Source: an uncultured Oscillibacter sp. (GTDB taxonomy: Bacteria > Bacillota > Clostridia > Oscillospirales > Oscillospiraceae). Taken from it: a DNA stretch of 64,000 nt. The stretch is taken from NCBI GenBank assembly GCA_934574045.1, contig CAKTMK010000001.1, forward strand, positions 59,506 through 123,505. Direction: 5' to 3'. The translations under genes and the position numbers were made by a program. The notes below the pieces were generated by a model. The model was not told the origin of the DNA, did not search any database, and worked only from the letters and a program-made list of their open reading frames with translations. Below are positions 33,334 to 41,219 of this stretch, piece after piece; position 1 is the first letter of the stretch, and every line of letters starts with the position of its first letter.

Positions 33334-35519
33334 CGCCGCGTCCTCCTCCAGACCGCCGCGCAGCCGCCCAGCGCGGCCAGAACCGCCAGCGTCAGCGCCG
33401 CCGGAACGGCGATTCCCAGCCATCCGCGCTCCCGGGCGGGCGGCTGACCGATTTCCCCTCCCGGCGCGGGTACGGAGACCGTTTCACCGGGCGCAGGAGC
33501 GTCCGGCTGCGTGCCCGGCGTATCTTCCGGCTCTCCGTCCGGCTCCGCGGACGGCTGGGCCGGGTCTTTCGCCGCGGGAGCGTCCGGTTCGGGCTGATCC
33601 GCTTCAGAGGAGGCGGACGCATTTTCCTCCGGCTCCGCCGGATCGGCGGGAACGGCGGCAGGAACGGCCACGGCGTACCGCCCCGTCTCATGGACCGTGA
33701 AGGACGCGGTCTGCCCGTCCCCTGTTCCCTGACAGACGGCTTCCCCCGCCGCGTCCAGCAGCGTCAGCGCGCCCGCCGTCCCGCAGGGCAGCAGCACGGC
33801 GGTGTCCGGCAGAGCCGTGAGCGCCGCGCCGTCCAGCACCGCCGCCAGAGAAAAGCCCTCCTCCGTCCGCCGCAGTTCAATGAAAAACCGGCTGTCGTCC
33901 GCAAGGGCGAGGGCGTCCAGCGCCGCGTCGGACAGCGTGACCGTGACGCCCTGCTTGGAAAAGCGGACCGGCCCGCTCTCCCGCATCATCCGCACCCGCA
34001 GCCCGGACAGCAGGCTGGAGGTCTCCGTGACCTCCTCCAGAAGCGGCTCTCCGCCGTCCTGATGGGACGCACCGCCGGGGGCGGGCTGCGTAATGGAGGA
34101 GGTCGGATTTCCGTCGGTGTCGCCGCCGTCCCGGTCGCCGCCCTGATAGCCCGCGCCGCTGACCTGTCCCGTCCACTGGAAGGAGAACACGCCGGTGCCG
34201 CCGCCGTCCCACTCGGCCCGCAGGCGGTAGGACGCGCCCGTCTCCAGCGGGCGGACGGCCACATGGACGCCCGCCCCGTCGCAGTAGGCTTCGCTTCCCC
34301 CGTCCGTCCACGGGCCGCCGTCCCGGGACAGCAGCACCCGGCCCTCGTCCTTTGCTCCGCCGCCGACCCATGGGAAATTGATGCAGCCAAAGTCCAGATA
34401 CCAGCAGTTCAGCTCCGGACGGTCCGGGTCCTGCACGGAGACGGGGACCTCCACCTCCGGCAGCGCCATTCCCTCCGCCAGCACGACGCCCTCCGGCAGG
34501 ACCGCCGTCCCCCGGACGGTGACAACGCCTGTCTGTGCCGTGTCCGGCGCGGGGTCGGCCCAGACGATGTGGGCCGGAGTCAGCTCCGTCCCGTCCGCGG
34601 CCCGGCAGGGCCACGCGTTGCGCCAGGACTCGCTGTCAAATTCCCGGGCAAAAAAGTCCGCCCAACTGCTCCCTCGCGCAATGGCGCAGGCAAAGCGGCC
34701 GGAGAGGTCGTCAAACGACGCGGCCGCCCACGTCTCCCGCTCCGCCGCGAGGATCACGGGGATGGTCAGCGTCCGGAGCGCGCCGTCGGCAAACGCGTAC
34801 CCCTCCGGGGCCAGAATGGGCGCGCTGACCGCATACGTCCCCGGCCCGTCGAACCGAAGGGCCGTGTAATCCCAGTCCACCGCCAGCTCCAGCGTCTGCT
34901 CCCCGCCTTCGGCGGAAACGGCCCGCGCCCGCACCCGCATCAGCTCCACCATCCTGCGGTACAGCGGCTCCAGCTCGTCCGCCCACACCGTGACCGGCGG
35001 CAGCACCCGAAGCGTCTCCGTATCCTCGATGGACACGATCATGCCCCTGCGGGCCGCCGCGGCCAGCAGGGGCGGCCCGGCGGGCTTTTCGGCGGGGTCT
35101 TCACCGGCGCTTTTGTCCGGCTCCTCTGCGGAGTTTTCAGGAGAGCCTTCTTCCGCTTCCCCGGCAGTTCCTTTGGCCGGAGCCTCGGCAGGGTCTGCCG
35201 CAGGTCCTTCCGCGGTCTCTCCAGCCGGTCCCTCAGTCGATCCGCCGGCAGAGTTCCCGGCGGAGTTTTCGTCCAGTTCCCCGGCAGGGTCTTCGCTCAA
35301 CTCCTCATCAGGGCCTTCATTCGGCTCCTCAGTCTCGTCCTCGATAAGCTCCGCCGGCCCGCCGGAGGGCTGCTCCGCTTGAGCAGGCGCGGAAGATCCC
35401 TCCGAAACGGCCGGGGAAAGCTCCTCCGTCTGGGCGGCGCGGACCGGCAGAGCCGCGCCCGCCGCCAGCATCAGCGCCAGCGCCGCCGCCAGTCCTCCGC
35501 GCATCCATGTCCGCCTCAT
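33330..35519 (-). CDS. Membrane-anchored surface protein within a LytTR/GHKL operon
   Basis: 729 residues, no recognised whole-length family. A signal peptide (1-28, ending PVRAA) is followed by an acidic, low-complexity Glu/Pro/Ala/Asp segment (about 30-150). A beta-rich central part (about 155-430) includes Ig-like stretches such as GVVTVRGTAVLPEGVVLAEG. Next is a linker with NPTSSITQPAPGG, a second beta-rich domain (about 480-620) and a Pro/Glu-rich stalk. One C-terminal membrane helix (about 700-722) ends in RRTRR, a stop-transfer signal. The start overlaps the LytTR regulator stop (ATGA), and the end overlaps the kinase start (GTGA). It is probably a surface sensor or adhesin-like partner of the two-component system; that role is inference. 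Confidence 0.75.
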   Translation of the reverse strand: MRRTWMRGGLAAALALMLAAGAALPVRAAQTEELSPAVSEGSSAPAQAEQPSGGPAELIEDETEEPNEGPDEELSEDPAGELDENSAGNSAGGSTEGPAGETAEGPAADPAEAPAKGTAGEAEEGSPENSAEEPDKSAGEDPAEKPAGPPLLAAAARRGMIVSIEDTETLRVLPPVTVWADELEPLYRRMVELMRVRARAVSAEGGEQTLELAVDWDYTALRFDGPGTYAVSAPILAPEGYAFADGALRTLTIPVILAAERETWAAASFDDLSGRFACAIARGSSWADFFAREFDSESWRNAWPCRAADGTELTPAHIVWADPAPDTAQTGVVTVRGTAVLPEGVVLAEGMALPEVEVPVSVQDPDRPELNCWYLDFGCINFPWVGGGAKDEGRVLLSRDGGPWTDGGSEAYCDGAGVHVAVRPLETGASYRLRAEWDGGGTGVFSFQWTGQVSGAGYQGGDRDGGDTDGNPTSSITQPAPGGASHQDGGEPLLEEVTETSSLLSGLRVRMMRESGPVRFSKQGVTVTLSDAALDALALADDSRFFIELRRTEEGFSLAAVLDGAALTALPDTAVLLPCGTAGALTLLDAAGEAVCQGTGDGQTASFTVHETGRYAVAVPAAVPADPAEPEENASASSEADQPEPDAPAAKDPAQPSAEPDGEPEDTPGTQPDAPAPGETVSVPAPGGEIGQPPARERGWLGIAVPAALTLAVLAALGGCAAVWRRTRR

Positions 35520-36247
35520 ACCGCTCCCCCTATCCCGCCGAAAATGTACGCCCGGTATTGGGCCAGGATCTCCCGCCTGCGGCGGGGCGCGATGGGCAGG
35601 CGCGTCCCGTCGCCGAGGATAAAATCCTCCCCCTCCTGCGCGGCGATGTGGTCGATGTTCACCAGCACGCCCTTGTAGCACAGCAGAAACCGCCGGTTCT
35701 CCATCAGCCGCTCCGCCGCCGCGGAAAAGCTGATGCTGAGGGACAGGCTCCCCGCCCCGGTGTGGAGCACCGCGCTGCGCTGCTGCACGTCCACGTACCG
35801 GATCTCCCGGGTGTCCACCTCCAGCGTCTGTCCGCCCACCGTCACCGTCAGGGTGGGGAGCTGGCAGGACGGCTGCACCCGGCAGTTTTCCATCGCCTGC
35901 TCAAAATCCGCGTCCCCCACGGGCTTGACGAGGTAGTGGGCGCTGTTGAGGGAAAAGCCCTGACGCATATAGTCCTCCGACGAGGTGAGGAACACCAGCT
36001 TGCAGTCCATGTCTATAGCCCGCAGCCGCTGGGCGGTCTCCACGCCGGTCATCCCGCCCAGATACACGTCCATGAACACCACGTCGAACCGCGCGGCGCG
36101 CAGGGCGGCGAGAAAATCCTCTCCGCTCTCAAAGGCGGACAGCTCGTATTCCAGTCCCTGCCGCGCCATGTAGGCCGCCAGCTTTTCCGCCAGCCAGTCC
36201 CGATCCGGCTTCCGGTCGTCCACCACGGCGATCTGATACGTTTTCAC
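35516..36247 (-). CDS. LytTR-family response regulator
   Basis: 243 residues. The receiver domain (1-120) carries the acidic pair in VVDDRKPD, the phospho-acceptor Asp in VVFMDVYLGG, Thr/Ser in FLTSSE and Lys in YLVKPV. The C-terminal LytTR DNA-binding domain (about 140-240) contains REIRYVDVQQRSAVLHT, FLLCYKGVLVN and LPIAPRRRREIL. The GTG at 36247 is preferred because AAAGGAGG lies eight bases upstream; the ATG seven codons earlier begins before that site. It heads a three-gene operon with a surface protein and a GHKL kinase, resembling AgrA/AgrC-like arrangements with an inserted gene. Confidence 0.92.
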   Translation of the reverse strand: MKTYQIAVVDDRKPDRDWLAEKLAAYMARQGLEYELSAFESGEDFLAALRAARFDVVFMDVYLGGMTGVETAQRLRAIDMDCKLVFLTSSEDYMRQGFSLNSAHYLVKPVGDADFEQAMENCRVQPSCQLPTLTVTVGGQTLEVDTREIRYVDVQQRSAVLHTGAGSLSLSISFSAAAERLMENRRFLLCYKGVLVNIDHIAAQEGEDFILGDGTRLPIAPRRRREILAQYRAYIFGGIGGAV

Positions 36248-36342
36248 CGGCCCGCCCTCCTTTCGCATCCTTACGGCGACAGTATACCATGTCCGCAGCC
36301 CGTTTTCCAGCGCCGCATATCCTCCGCGCCGGTTTTCGCCGT

Positions 36343-36379
36343 TAAAAACGCGCAGAACGGCTTTTTCTGTCCTGCGCGT
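36343..36379 (-). terminator. Terminator of the HAD phosphatase gene
   Basis: Stem ACGCGCAG / CTGCGCGT (36348-36355 with 36372-36379) with a 16-base loop, followed on the minus strand by TTTTT. It separates the HAD gene from the LytTR operon. Confidence 0.75.
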
Positions 36380-36391
36380 CCGATTTTCGAT

Positions 36392-37207
36392 TCAATTTGC
36401 CTGCTTTCCCGCTCTGGCCAGAGCGGCGATGTCGCCCACGCCGTCCAGCACGGCGGTGGGACGGTAGGCATAGGTCCGCAGCGTCTCCCGGGTGGACACG
36501 CCGGAGAGCACCAGCACGGTGGACATCCCGCTCTCCAGTCCGGAGATCACATCGGTGTCCATCCGGTCGCCCACCATCACGGCCTCGGCGGAGTGGCAGC
36601 CCAGCAGCCGCAGGCCCGTCCGCATCATCAGAGGGTTGGGCTTGCCGCAGAAATACGCCTGCTTCCCGGTAGCCATCTCGATGGGCGCGATCAGCGCGCG
36701 GCAGGCGGGAACGATGCCGTTTTCAATGGGGCCGGAGACATCGGAATTGGTGCCGATGAGCTTCGCCCCGGCCAGCACCAGATTGGTGGCCTTTGTCAGC
36801 GTGTCCAGCGAATAGGAGCGTCCCTCGCCCACCACCACATAGTCGGGATTCACGTCGTTCATGGTGATGCCCGCGTCGTAAAGCGCGTTGAGCAGGCCCG
36901 CCTCGCCGATGGCGAACACAGAGCAGCCCGGGGCCTGATCCCGCAGGAACGCCGCCGTGGCCAGCGCGCTGGTGTAAAAGTGCTCCTCCGGCACATCCAG
37001 CCCCATCCGGGCCAGCTTCTGGTTCAGCTCCCGGGGCGTGTAGCCGCTGTTGTTGGTAAGGAAAAGGTACTCCTTCTTCTCCTCATGCAGCCACTGGATA
37101 AACTCCGCCACGCCGGGCAGGATCCGGTTTCCGTGATAGATCACGCCGTCCATATCGCAGATGAAGCCCTTTTTCCCGTTGAAATCCATGGTTGTGTGCG
37201 TATCCAT
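36392..37207 (-). CDS. HAD-IIA family sugar/nucleotide phosphatase (NagD-like)
   Basis: 271 residues with the complete HAD set: nucleophile motif CDMDGVIY (Asp19/Asp21 region), motif II FLTNNSGYTPREL, the lysine in FCGKPNPLMM and motif IV VMVGDRMDTDVISG. The cap inserted between motifs II and III is of the C2A type, as in NagD and AraL. Members dephosphorylate sugar phosphates or nucleotides; the substrate cannot be deduced. It is a single-gene unit with its own terminator; a TATAGT-like -10 lies about 45 bases upstream. Confidence 0.93.
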   Translation of the reverse strand: MDTHTTMDFNGKKGFICDMDGVIYHGNRILPGVAEFIQWLHEEKKEYLFLTNNSGYTPRELNQKLARMGLDVPEEHFYTSALATAAFLRDQAPGCSVFAIGEAGLLNALYDAGITMNDVNPDYVVVGEGRSYSLDTLTKATNLVLAGAKLIGTNSDVSGPIENGIVPACRALIAPIEMATGKQAYFCGKPNPLMMRTGLRLLGCHSAEAVMVGDRMDTDVISGLESGMSTVLVLSGVSTRETLRTYAYRPTAVLDGVGDIAALARAGKQAN

Positions 37208-37343
37208 AACGATACCCGCCTTTCCTCGTTTGGGTGGTCGCTGTCCTTACTATACCACGCCGCGCGGAAAACTTCCATGGGCGAAATGATAAAAACTGAC
37301 ATGGGAAAGGCGGGGCGTTTCCATCCGCCGGAACGCGCCGCCC

Positions 37344-37742
37344 TCAGCCCGTACACATCATCGTGACCGAGGCATCCGCCAGCAGCTTCTGTGTCTCGCC
37401 GCAGACCCGCACCCGGATTAGAACGGTCTTTTTCCCCCGCCGCACGGTCTCGCCCTCGGCGGTCAGCGTCCCCTCCCGCACGCTGGAAAGAAAGCTCACA
37501 AAGGTGTTCTGCGTCACATACTGCCTGTCGTCCGCCATGGCCGTCTGGCTGGCAGCCATGTCCGCCAGCAGCATCAGCAGTCCGCCGTGTACAAATCCGG
37601 CGGCGTTGCGGCTCTCCGGCACGATGCGCATGCTCACCGCCGACCGCTCCGGCAGCACGGAGTCGATGTGGATATGATTGTTGGACAGGAAGCCGTTGCG
37701 CTCCTCATAGCTTCTGAAGTCCTCCTGCGTCCGTAAGATCAT
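37344..37742 (-). CDS. PaaI-family acyl-CoA thioesterase
   Basis: A 132-residue hotdog-fold protein. The catalytic segment NAAGFVHGGLLMLLADMAAS is the PaaI-type motif (HGG with the following Asp), and residues TQNTFVSFLSSVREGTL form the central beta strand region. Such enzymes hydrolyse aryl- or acyl-CoA thioesters. The start MILRTQEDF is chosen because AAAGGAG lies eight bases upstream, in place of an ATG nine codons earlier. It is divergent from a LysR regulator across a 159-base gap, the usual layout of a LysR target gene. Confidence 0.9.
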   Translation of the reverse strand: MILRTQEDFRSYEERNGFLSNNHIHIDSVLPERSAVSMRIVPESRNAAGFVHGGLLMLLADMAASQTAMADDRQYVTQNTFVSFLSSVREGTLTAEGETVRRGKKTVLIRVRVCGETQKLLADASVTMMCTG

Positions 37743-37867
37743 GGTAAGCGCTCCTTTCACATCTGCCATTGGTGAAAGCCCCGGCCAAAGGCCGCAGGCC
37801 TGTCCTGTGGGCTGCTTTCAGCATACCGCGGAGGCGCGCCCTTGTAAAACGGTTAAAATTGATATAA

Positions 37868-37888
37868 GATACAGGAAAAAGCTGTATC
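37868..37888. promoter_or_regulatory. Dyad in the LysR gene leader
   Basis: GATACAG-N7-CTGTATC, a perfect 7-bp inverted repeat between a TTGTAA-17-TAAGAT promoter-like pair and the LysR ribosome site (CAGGAGG). Its spacing fits a LysR T-N11-A-type box and suggests autoregulation. Confidence 0.55.
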
Positions 37889-37901
37889 AGGAGGTCCGTC
37901 C

Positions 37902-38816
37902 ATGAACTTCGACTCTCTGGAATACTTTTCCGTCCTTGCCCGCGAGCGGAGCTTTACCCGCGCGGCGGAGAGCCTGCACATCACGCAGCAGTCCCTTTCC
38001 TCTCACATTGCAGGGCTGGAAAAGGAGCTGAACTGCCAACTCGTGGTACGGCGCATTCCGCTGGAGCTGACCTACGCAGGCCAGACCTTTCTGAGCTACG
38101 CCGAGGAGCTGCGCCGGACGCAGCACGCCATGCAGCAGGAATTCTGCGACATTTCGGAAAATCAGAAGGGGGAGCTGCGCGTCGGGATCGCCTTTACCCG
38201 CGGGCGGGCCGTCATGCCGCACCTGATCGCGTCGTTCCAGCAGAAGTATCCGAACGTTGAGGTAACGCTCATGGAAGGCTCCAACGACGCGCTGCAAAAG
38301 CTGCTGGCCGACGGGGACATTGATCTGGCTGTCGCCCACTTTCCCAAGGCTCCGCCGGAGGTGGAGCTGCGGGACTTTTACGAAGAGCACATCGTCCTCT
38401 GCCTTTCCGACACGCTGCTCACGCGCTGCGGCGTGGACCTCGCCGCCCATGAGGCGGAGCTGCGCTCCGGCGATCTGCGGGCGCTGCGGGACTGTCCCTT
38501 CGTGCTGGGGCGCGCGTCGGACATCGGCGGGCGCATCGGGCGTGAGCTGCTGCGCCGTTCCGGCGTGAAGCCCACCATTAAGGCGACCTCCGAGAACATT
38601 GAAACGCTGCTGGCGCTGTGTGAATTGGGCGCCGGCGTATGCTTCAGCCCGGAGAATCTGATCCGCACCGCCCTCTCCGACGCGCAGATCCGGCGGCTCC
38701 ATCTCCTGCGGTTTGACAGCGGCGCATCCTATCCCATCCGCTTCGGCTATCTCAGGCGCTCCTATCAGTGGAGCGTGATCGACGAATTTATCCGCGCCGC
38801 CCAGGCGCAGGTCTGA
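37902..38816 (+). CDS. LysR-family transcriptional regulator
   Basis: 304 residues. The N-terminal winged helix (1-60) has the standard SLEYFSVLARERSFTRAAES / ITQQSLSSHIAGLEKELNC pattern. The rest is a two-lobed ligand-binding domain beginning KGELRVGIAFTRGRAVMPHL. AGGAGG precedes the ATG. It is divergent from the PaaI thioesterase gene, which is its most likely target. The gene marks the last intact chromosomal gene before the integrase remnant and prophage. Confidence 0.94.
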   Translation: MNFDSLEYFSVLARERSFTRAAESLHITQQSLSSHIAGLEKELNCQLVVRRIPLELTYAGQTFLSYAEELRRTQHAMQQEFCDISENQKGELRVGIAFTRGRAVMPHLIASFQQKYPNVEVTLMEGSNDALQKLLADGDIDLAVAHFPKAPPEVELRDFYEEHIVLCLSDTLLTRCGVDLAAHEAELRSGDLRALRDCPFVLGRASDIGGRIGRELLRRSGVKPTIKATSENIETLLALCELGAGVCFSPENLIRTALSDAQIRRLHLLRFDSGASYPIRFGYLRRSYQWSVIDEFIRAAQAQV

Positions 38817-38861
38817 CCGCACTCCCGGCGCCGCGCAGGAAGCACAGGAACTGCCCGCATA

Positions 38862-39756
38862 TTGACCCCGCAGCAATACGGGGAGCGGGTGTTCATGCCT
38901 TCCAAGACGGTCACAATGAGCGAAAACAGCCGGTCGAATTATCAGGGGTACTTGGACCATAAGATTTACCCTGTTTTGGGGGAGCTGAAGCTGCCGGAGA
39001 TCACCTCCGCCCAGCTCACCGCCCTGCTGCTCTCCATCCAATCAGAGGGAAAGGCTCATGCGACTGTCGTTAAGGTCTATACCATTCTCCACGGACTTTT
39101 CAAAATGGCATATCTGGGCGATATGCTAGACCGCAATCCCATGGACAAGGTAGAGCGCCCCAAGCCCCGAAAAGATGAGTGCAAAGCAGCAGAGCCGGAG
39201 GCGTACACGGCGGAGGAGGTTCAAGCGATCCTCGCCGAGCTGGACAGGGAACCGTTGAAGTGGCGCGCGTTGGTTCGTGTCCTCATAGATACCGGCGTCC
39301 GCCGCGGCGAGTGCTGCGCTCTCAAATGGCAAAGTGTGGACTTCAAAACCGGAGCCATCACCATAGTAGGGAACCTCTGTTACACCTCTCAAAAGGGCGT
39401 ATACCTCGATACGCTGAAGAACGGCAAGAGCCGCACCGTCTACGTCGGGGAAGATACCCTGTCATTGCTGCGGCAGCTCCGGGCCGAACAGGCCGCAAAG
39501 GCGATCAGCGCTTACGTGTTCACCCGCGATGAATGACCGCATCGGCAGACAGCTTGAATTTGAGGGAGCAATCACGCCCCGCCGCTTTCGCACAACTGTA
39601 TTGACTGACTTGTATGACCGTACAAAAGATATTAAGCTTGCCCAGTCGGCAGCCGGACATACTACGCCCACTATGCGCCTAAAGCGGTACGTCAAAGACA
39701 GAAATAACAACCCCAAAGCCGCAGCGGCCGCGGTAGACGCCGTTTACTCCGCATAA
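38862..39756 (+). pseudogene. Broken tyrosine integrase
   Basis: Two overlapping frames carry integrase segments. The first (38862-39536, 224 residues) has the SAM-like core-binding part (YLDHKIYPVLGELKLPEITS) and the first catalytic Arg in IDTGVRRGECCALKW, then stops after YVFTRDE. The second (39529-39756), shifted in frame, has the remaining active-site part: ITPRRFRTTVL (Arg in place of the usual first His), AAGHTT and the Tyr nucleophile region RLKRYVK. The spacing FTRD to PRRFR is about 15 codons shorter than usual, so a small frame-shifting deletion or a chimera of two integrases is likely. The N-terminal arm-binding domain is also missing, the frame starting 45 bases after the LysR stop. 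Non-functional as read. Confidence 0.8.
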
Positions 39757-39953
39757 CTCCCCGTATACCCCCTAAAATCAGAAATTTGCAAAAAAATTGC
39801 AAGTCTCTAAACGCTGAAAGGCTTGCGGCACAAGCGTTTGACTGGCCTTGCGAGGATGATTTATTGCAGAAAATCTGCAAAATCACCCGCAGGCCGTCAA
39901 CGAGGTTACTTTACCGTGTTCGTAAATGTCTCAAGAAGTTGCAAAAGCATAGC
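39757..39953. other. Gene-free stretch between the integrase remnant and the tRNA terminator
   Basis: AT-richer than its surroundings. It contains several copies of a TTGCAA/CTGCAAA-like word (around 39786, 39797, 39863, 39876 and 39939), reminiscent of integrase arm-type sites, but no gene, promoter or tRNA was recognised. With the tRNA terminator, att copy and prophage end it forms the gap of about 490 bases up to 40243. Confidence 0.35.
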
Positions 39954-39986
39954 AAAAACCGCTTAAATCTTTTGATTTAAGCGGTT
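39954..39986 (-). terminator. Terminator of the original tRNA-Thr gene
   Basis: A perfect 13-bp stem AACCGCTTAAATC / GATTTAAGCGGTT (39957-39969 with 39974-39986) with a 4-base loop, followed on the minus strand by TTTTTGC. It lies five bases after the 3' CCA of the tRNA-Thr fragment, as a tRNA terminator should. Confidence 0.88.
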
Positions 39987-39991
39987 AATGT

Positions 39992-40036
39992 TGGAGCTGC
40001 TACCCGGATTCGGACCGGGGACCTCATCCTTACCAA
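39992..40036 (-). other. Prophage attachment site: 3' part of tRNA-Thr (anticodon GGU)
   Basis: On the minus strand the 45 bases read the anticodon loop TTGGTAA, 3' anticodon stem GGATG, a T arm CCCGG-TCCGAAT-CCGGG and the acceptor strand TAGCAGC-T-CCA. The 5' half of the tRNA is absent: the sequence before TTGGTAA is AT-rich phage DNA. This is the duplicated core left by integration into a tRNA-Thr(GGU) gene. The native terminator still follows, so this is the distal att copy; the intact tRNA should lie at the other prophage end, beyond the right edge. Confidence 0.85.
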
Positions 40037-40203
40037 TTATAAGCGAGTCTCATTTTTGTGAAATATTGTAGCAATAGTGCAGAATAACACTGAATTATTT
40101 CAATTTTCTTAAATTAAATGTTACACCGTTCTGCGCTATTTTGCGTCGGTTACTTACAAATTACTATCACACTCCAGCCGCCAAACAACCCATATATCAG
40201 CAA
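40037..40203. other. AT-rich prophage end, no gene
   Basis: About 165 bases between the attachment core and the lysis-operon terminator, distinctly AT-rich, with no convincing gene or hairpin. Confidence 0.5.
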
Positions 40204-40242
40204 AAGCAGAGGGACGCGGGCTAATTTGGCCCGCGTCCCTCT
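40204..40242 (-). terminator. Terminator of the prophage lysis genes
   Basis: A perfect 14-bp stem AGAGGGACGCGGGC / GCCCGCGTCCCTCT (40208-40221 with 40229-40242) immediately after the endolysin stop; on the minus strand GCTTTTGC follows. Confidence 0.85.
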
Positions 40243-40243
40243 C

Positions 40244-40897
40244 TCATTTTTCGGCCCCGTCCGACTGCTTGGCACAGGCCCGATACAGCATGGTGCACAT
40301 CTGCTGCCGGGTGACCGGCTCGCTCAGACGCAGATTGCCGCTGGCGTCTCCGGTCAGGATGCCGTGGGCAACGGCCCACTCCACGCCCACCTTATGTGCC
40401 GGGCTGGGCGTGTTGTCCAGCGCTGCCGCCGGAGCGTCGTATTTGGGCCTGACGGCCCCGAGGATGGCCGCAGCCGCGCGGGTGCGTCTCATGACCTGCC
40501 CGCCGTTGCTGTCGTTTGCAACGGACGTGTTGCCCTCAATGGTGGCATATTTGCCGCTGGGCAGCGCCAGCTCCACGATCCCGCAGTGGTCGGGGCGCTT
40601 GTCGCCCTGCCAATCAAAGAGCACGATGTCCCCCGGCTGGTAGCCGGACGTGACCCACATGCCCGCCTTTCTGGCCGCGGTCATCAGGGCCGTACAGCTT
40701 GCCGTCCTGACCGGCAGCTCCACGCCGGCCTGCGCGCAGCACCACTGGACAAAGGCCATGCACCACGGGTACGCCGCGCCGGAGACCGTCCGGCCATAGT
40801 ACCACGCGTTGTACTTCACCTGATTGCTCCCCGCGGGCGATTCCTTCATGCCCAGCTCCGCCCGCGCCGTCTCCAGCAGCTTTTCAGCCGTTGCCAT
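40244..40897 (-). CDS. Phage endolysin, CHAP domain with C-terminal SLH-like module
   Basis: 217 residues. The CHAP amidase/peptidase domain (about 5-150) has the catalytic Cys in YPWCMAFVQWCCAQAG and the His in PDHCGIVELALP, followed by ATIEGNTS. After a short Ala/Pro linker, the last 45 residues (VEWAVAHGILTGDASGNLRL, then SEPVTRQQMCTMLYRA) read like a single SLH module, a cell-wall binding unit shared with host surface proteins. The ATG at 40897 is preferred (AGGGGTGA upstream) over a GTG three codons earlier. It ends the lysis cassette after the holin. Confidence 0.9.
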   Translation of the reverse strand: MATAEKLLETARAELGMKESPAGSNQVKYNAWYYGRTVSGAAYPWCMAFVQWCCAQAGVELPVRTASCTALMTAARKAGMWVTSGYQPGDIVLFDWQGDKRPDHCGIVELALPSGKYATIEGNTSVANDSNGGQVMRRTRAAAAILGAVRPKYDAPAAALDNTPSPAHKVGVEWAVAHGILTGDASGNLRLSEPVTRQQMCTMLYRACAKQSDGAEK

Positions 40898-40902
40898 GGC
40901 GG

Positions 40903-41169
40903 TCACCCCTGCGCGATCTGCTTGGCCGCCTGATTGATGCCGGTAGCCGCCAGACCGCTTACAATGCCCACCGCGATGGCCGTCAGGTAATCGCTGGCCG
41001 GGAAGTCCGGGACGCCCGCAAACAGCGCCACAGCGCCGAGGACGGCCCCCGCCAGCCCGCAGGCGATGGGGATGTACTTGTCGTTGTTGTACGGGCTGGC
41101 CTTGACGATCAGGCCGACCAGATAGCAGATCACCGTAATGACCGCCACGCTCGCAATGCCAAAATCCAT
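40903..41169 (-). CDS. Phage holin
   Basis: 88 residues with two or three hydrophobic segments (FGIASVAVITVICYLVGLIV; IPIACGLAGAVLGAVALFAG; a weaker AVGIVSGLAATGI) and short charged ends. It resembles the small holins of Firmicutes phages. AAGGAG lies seven bases before the ATG; a longer in-frame start upstream overlaps unlikely sequence. It is directly upstream of the endolysin, with five bases between. Confidence 0.82.
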   Translation of the reverse strand: MDFGIASVAVITVICYLVGLIVKASPYNNDKYIPIACGLAGAVLGAVALFAGVPDFPASDYLTAIAVGIVSGLAATGINQAAKQIAQG

Positions 41170-41219
41170 TTTGTTACTCCTTTCAGTTGGGGCGGGGCCA
41201 TGCGCCCCGCCCCGCTCGA

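Noticed and set aside
39992..40036. A possible intact tRNA gene at the prophage end
   Set aside because: Only the anticodon-loop-to-CCA part is present; the 5' half does not form D or acceptor arms, so it is an attachment-site fragment.
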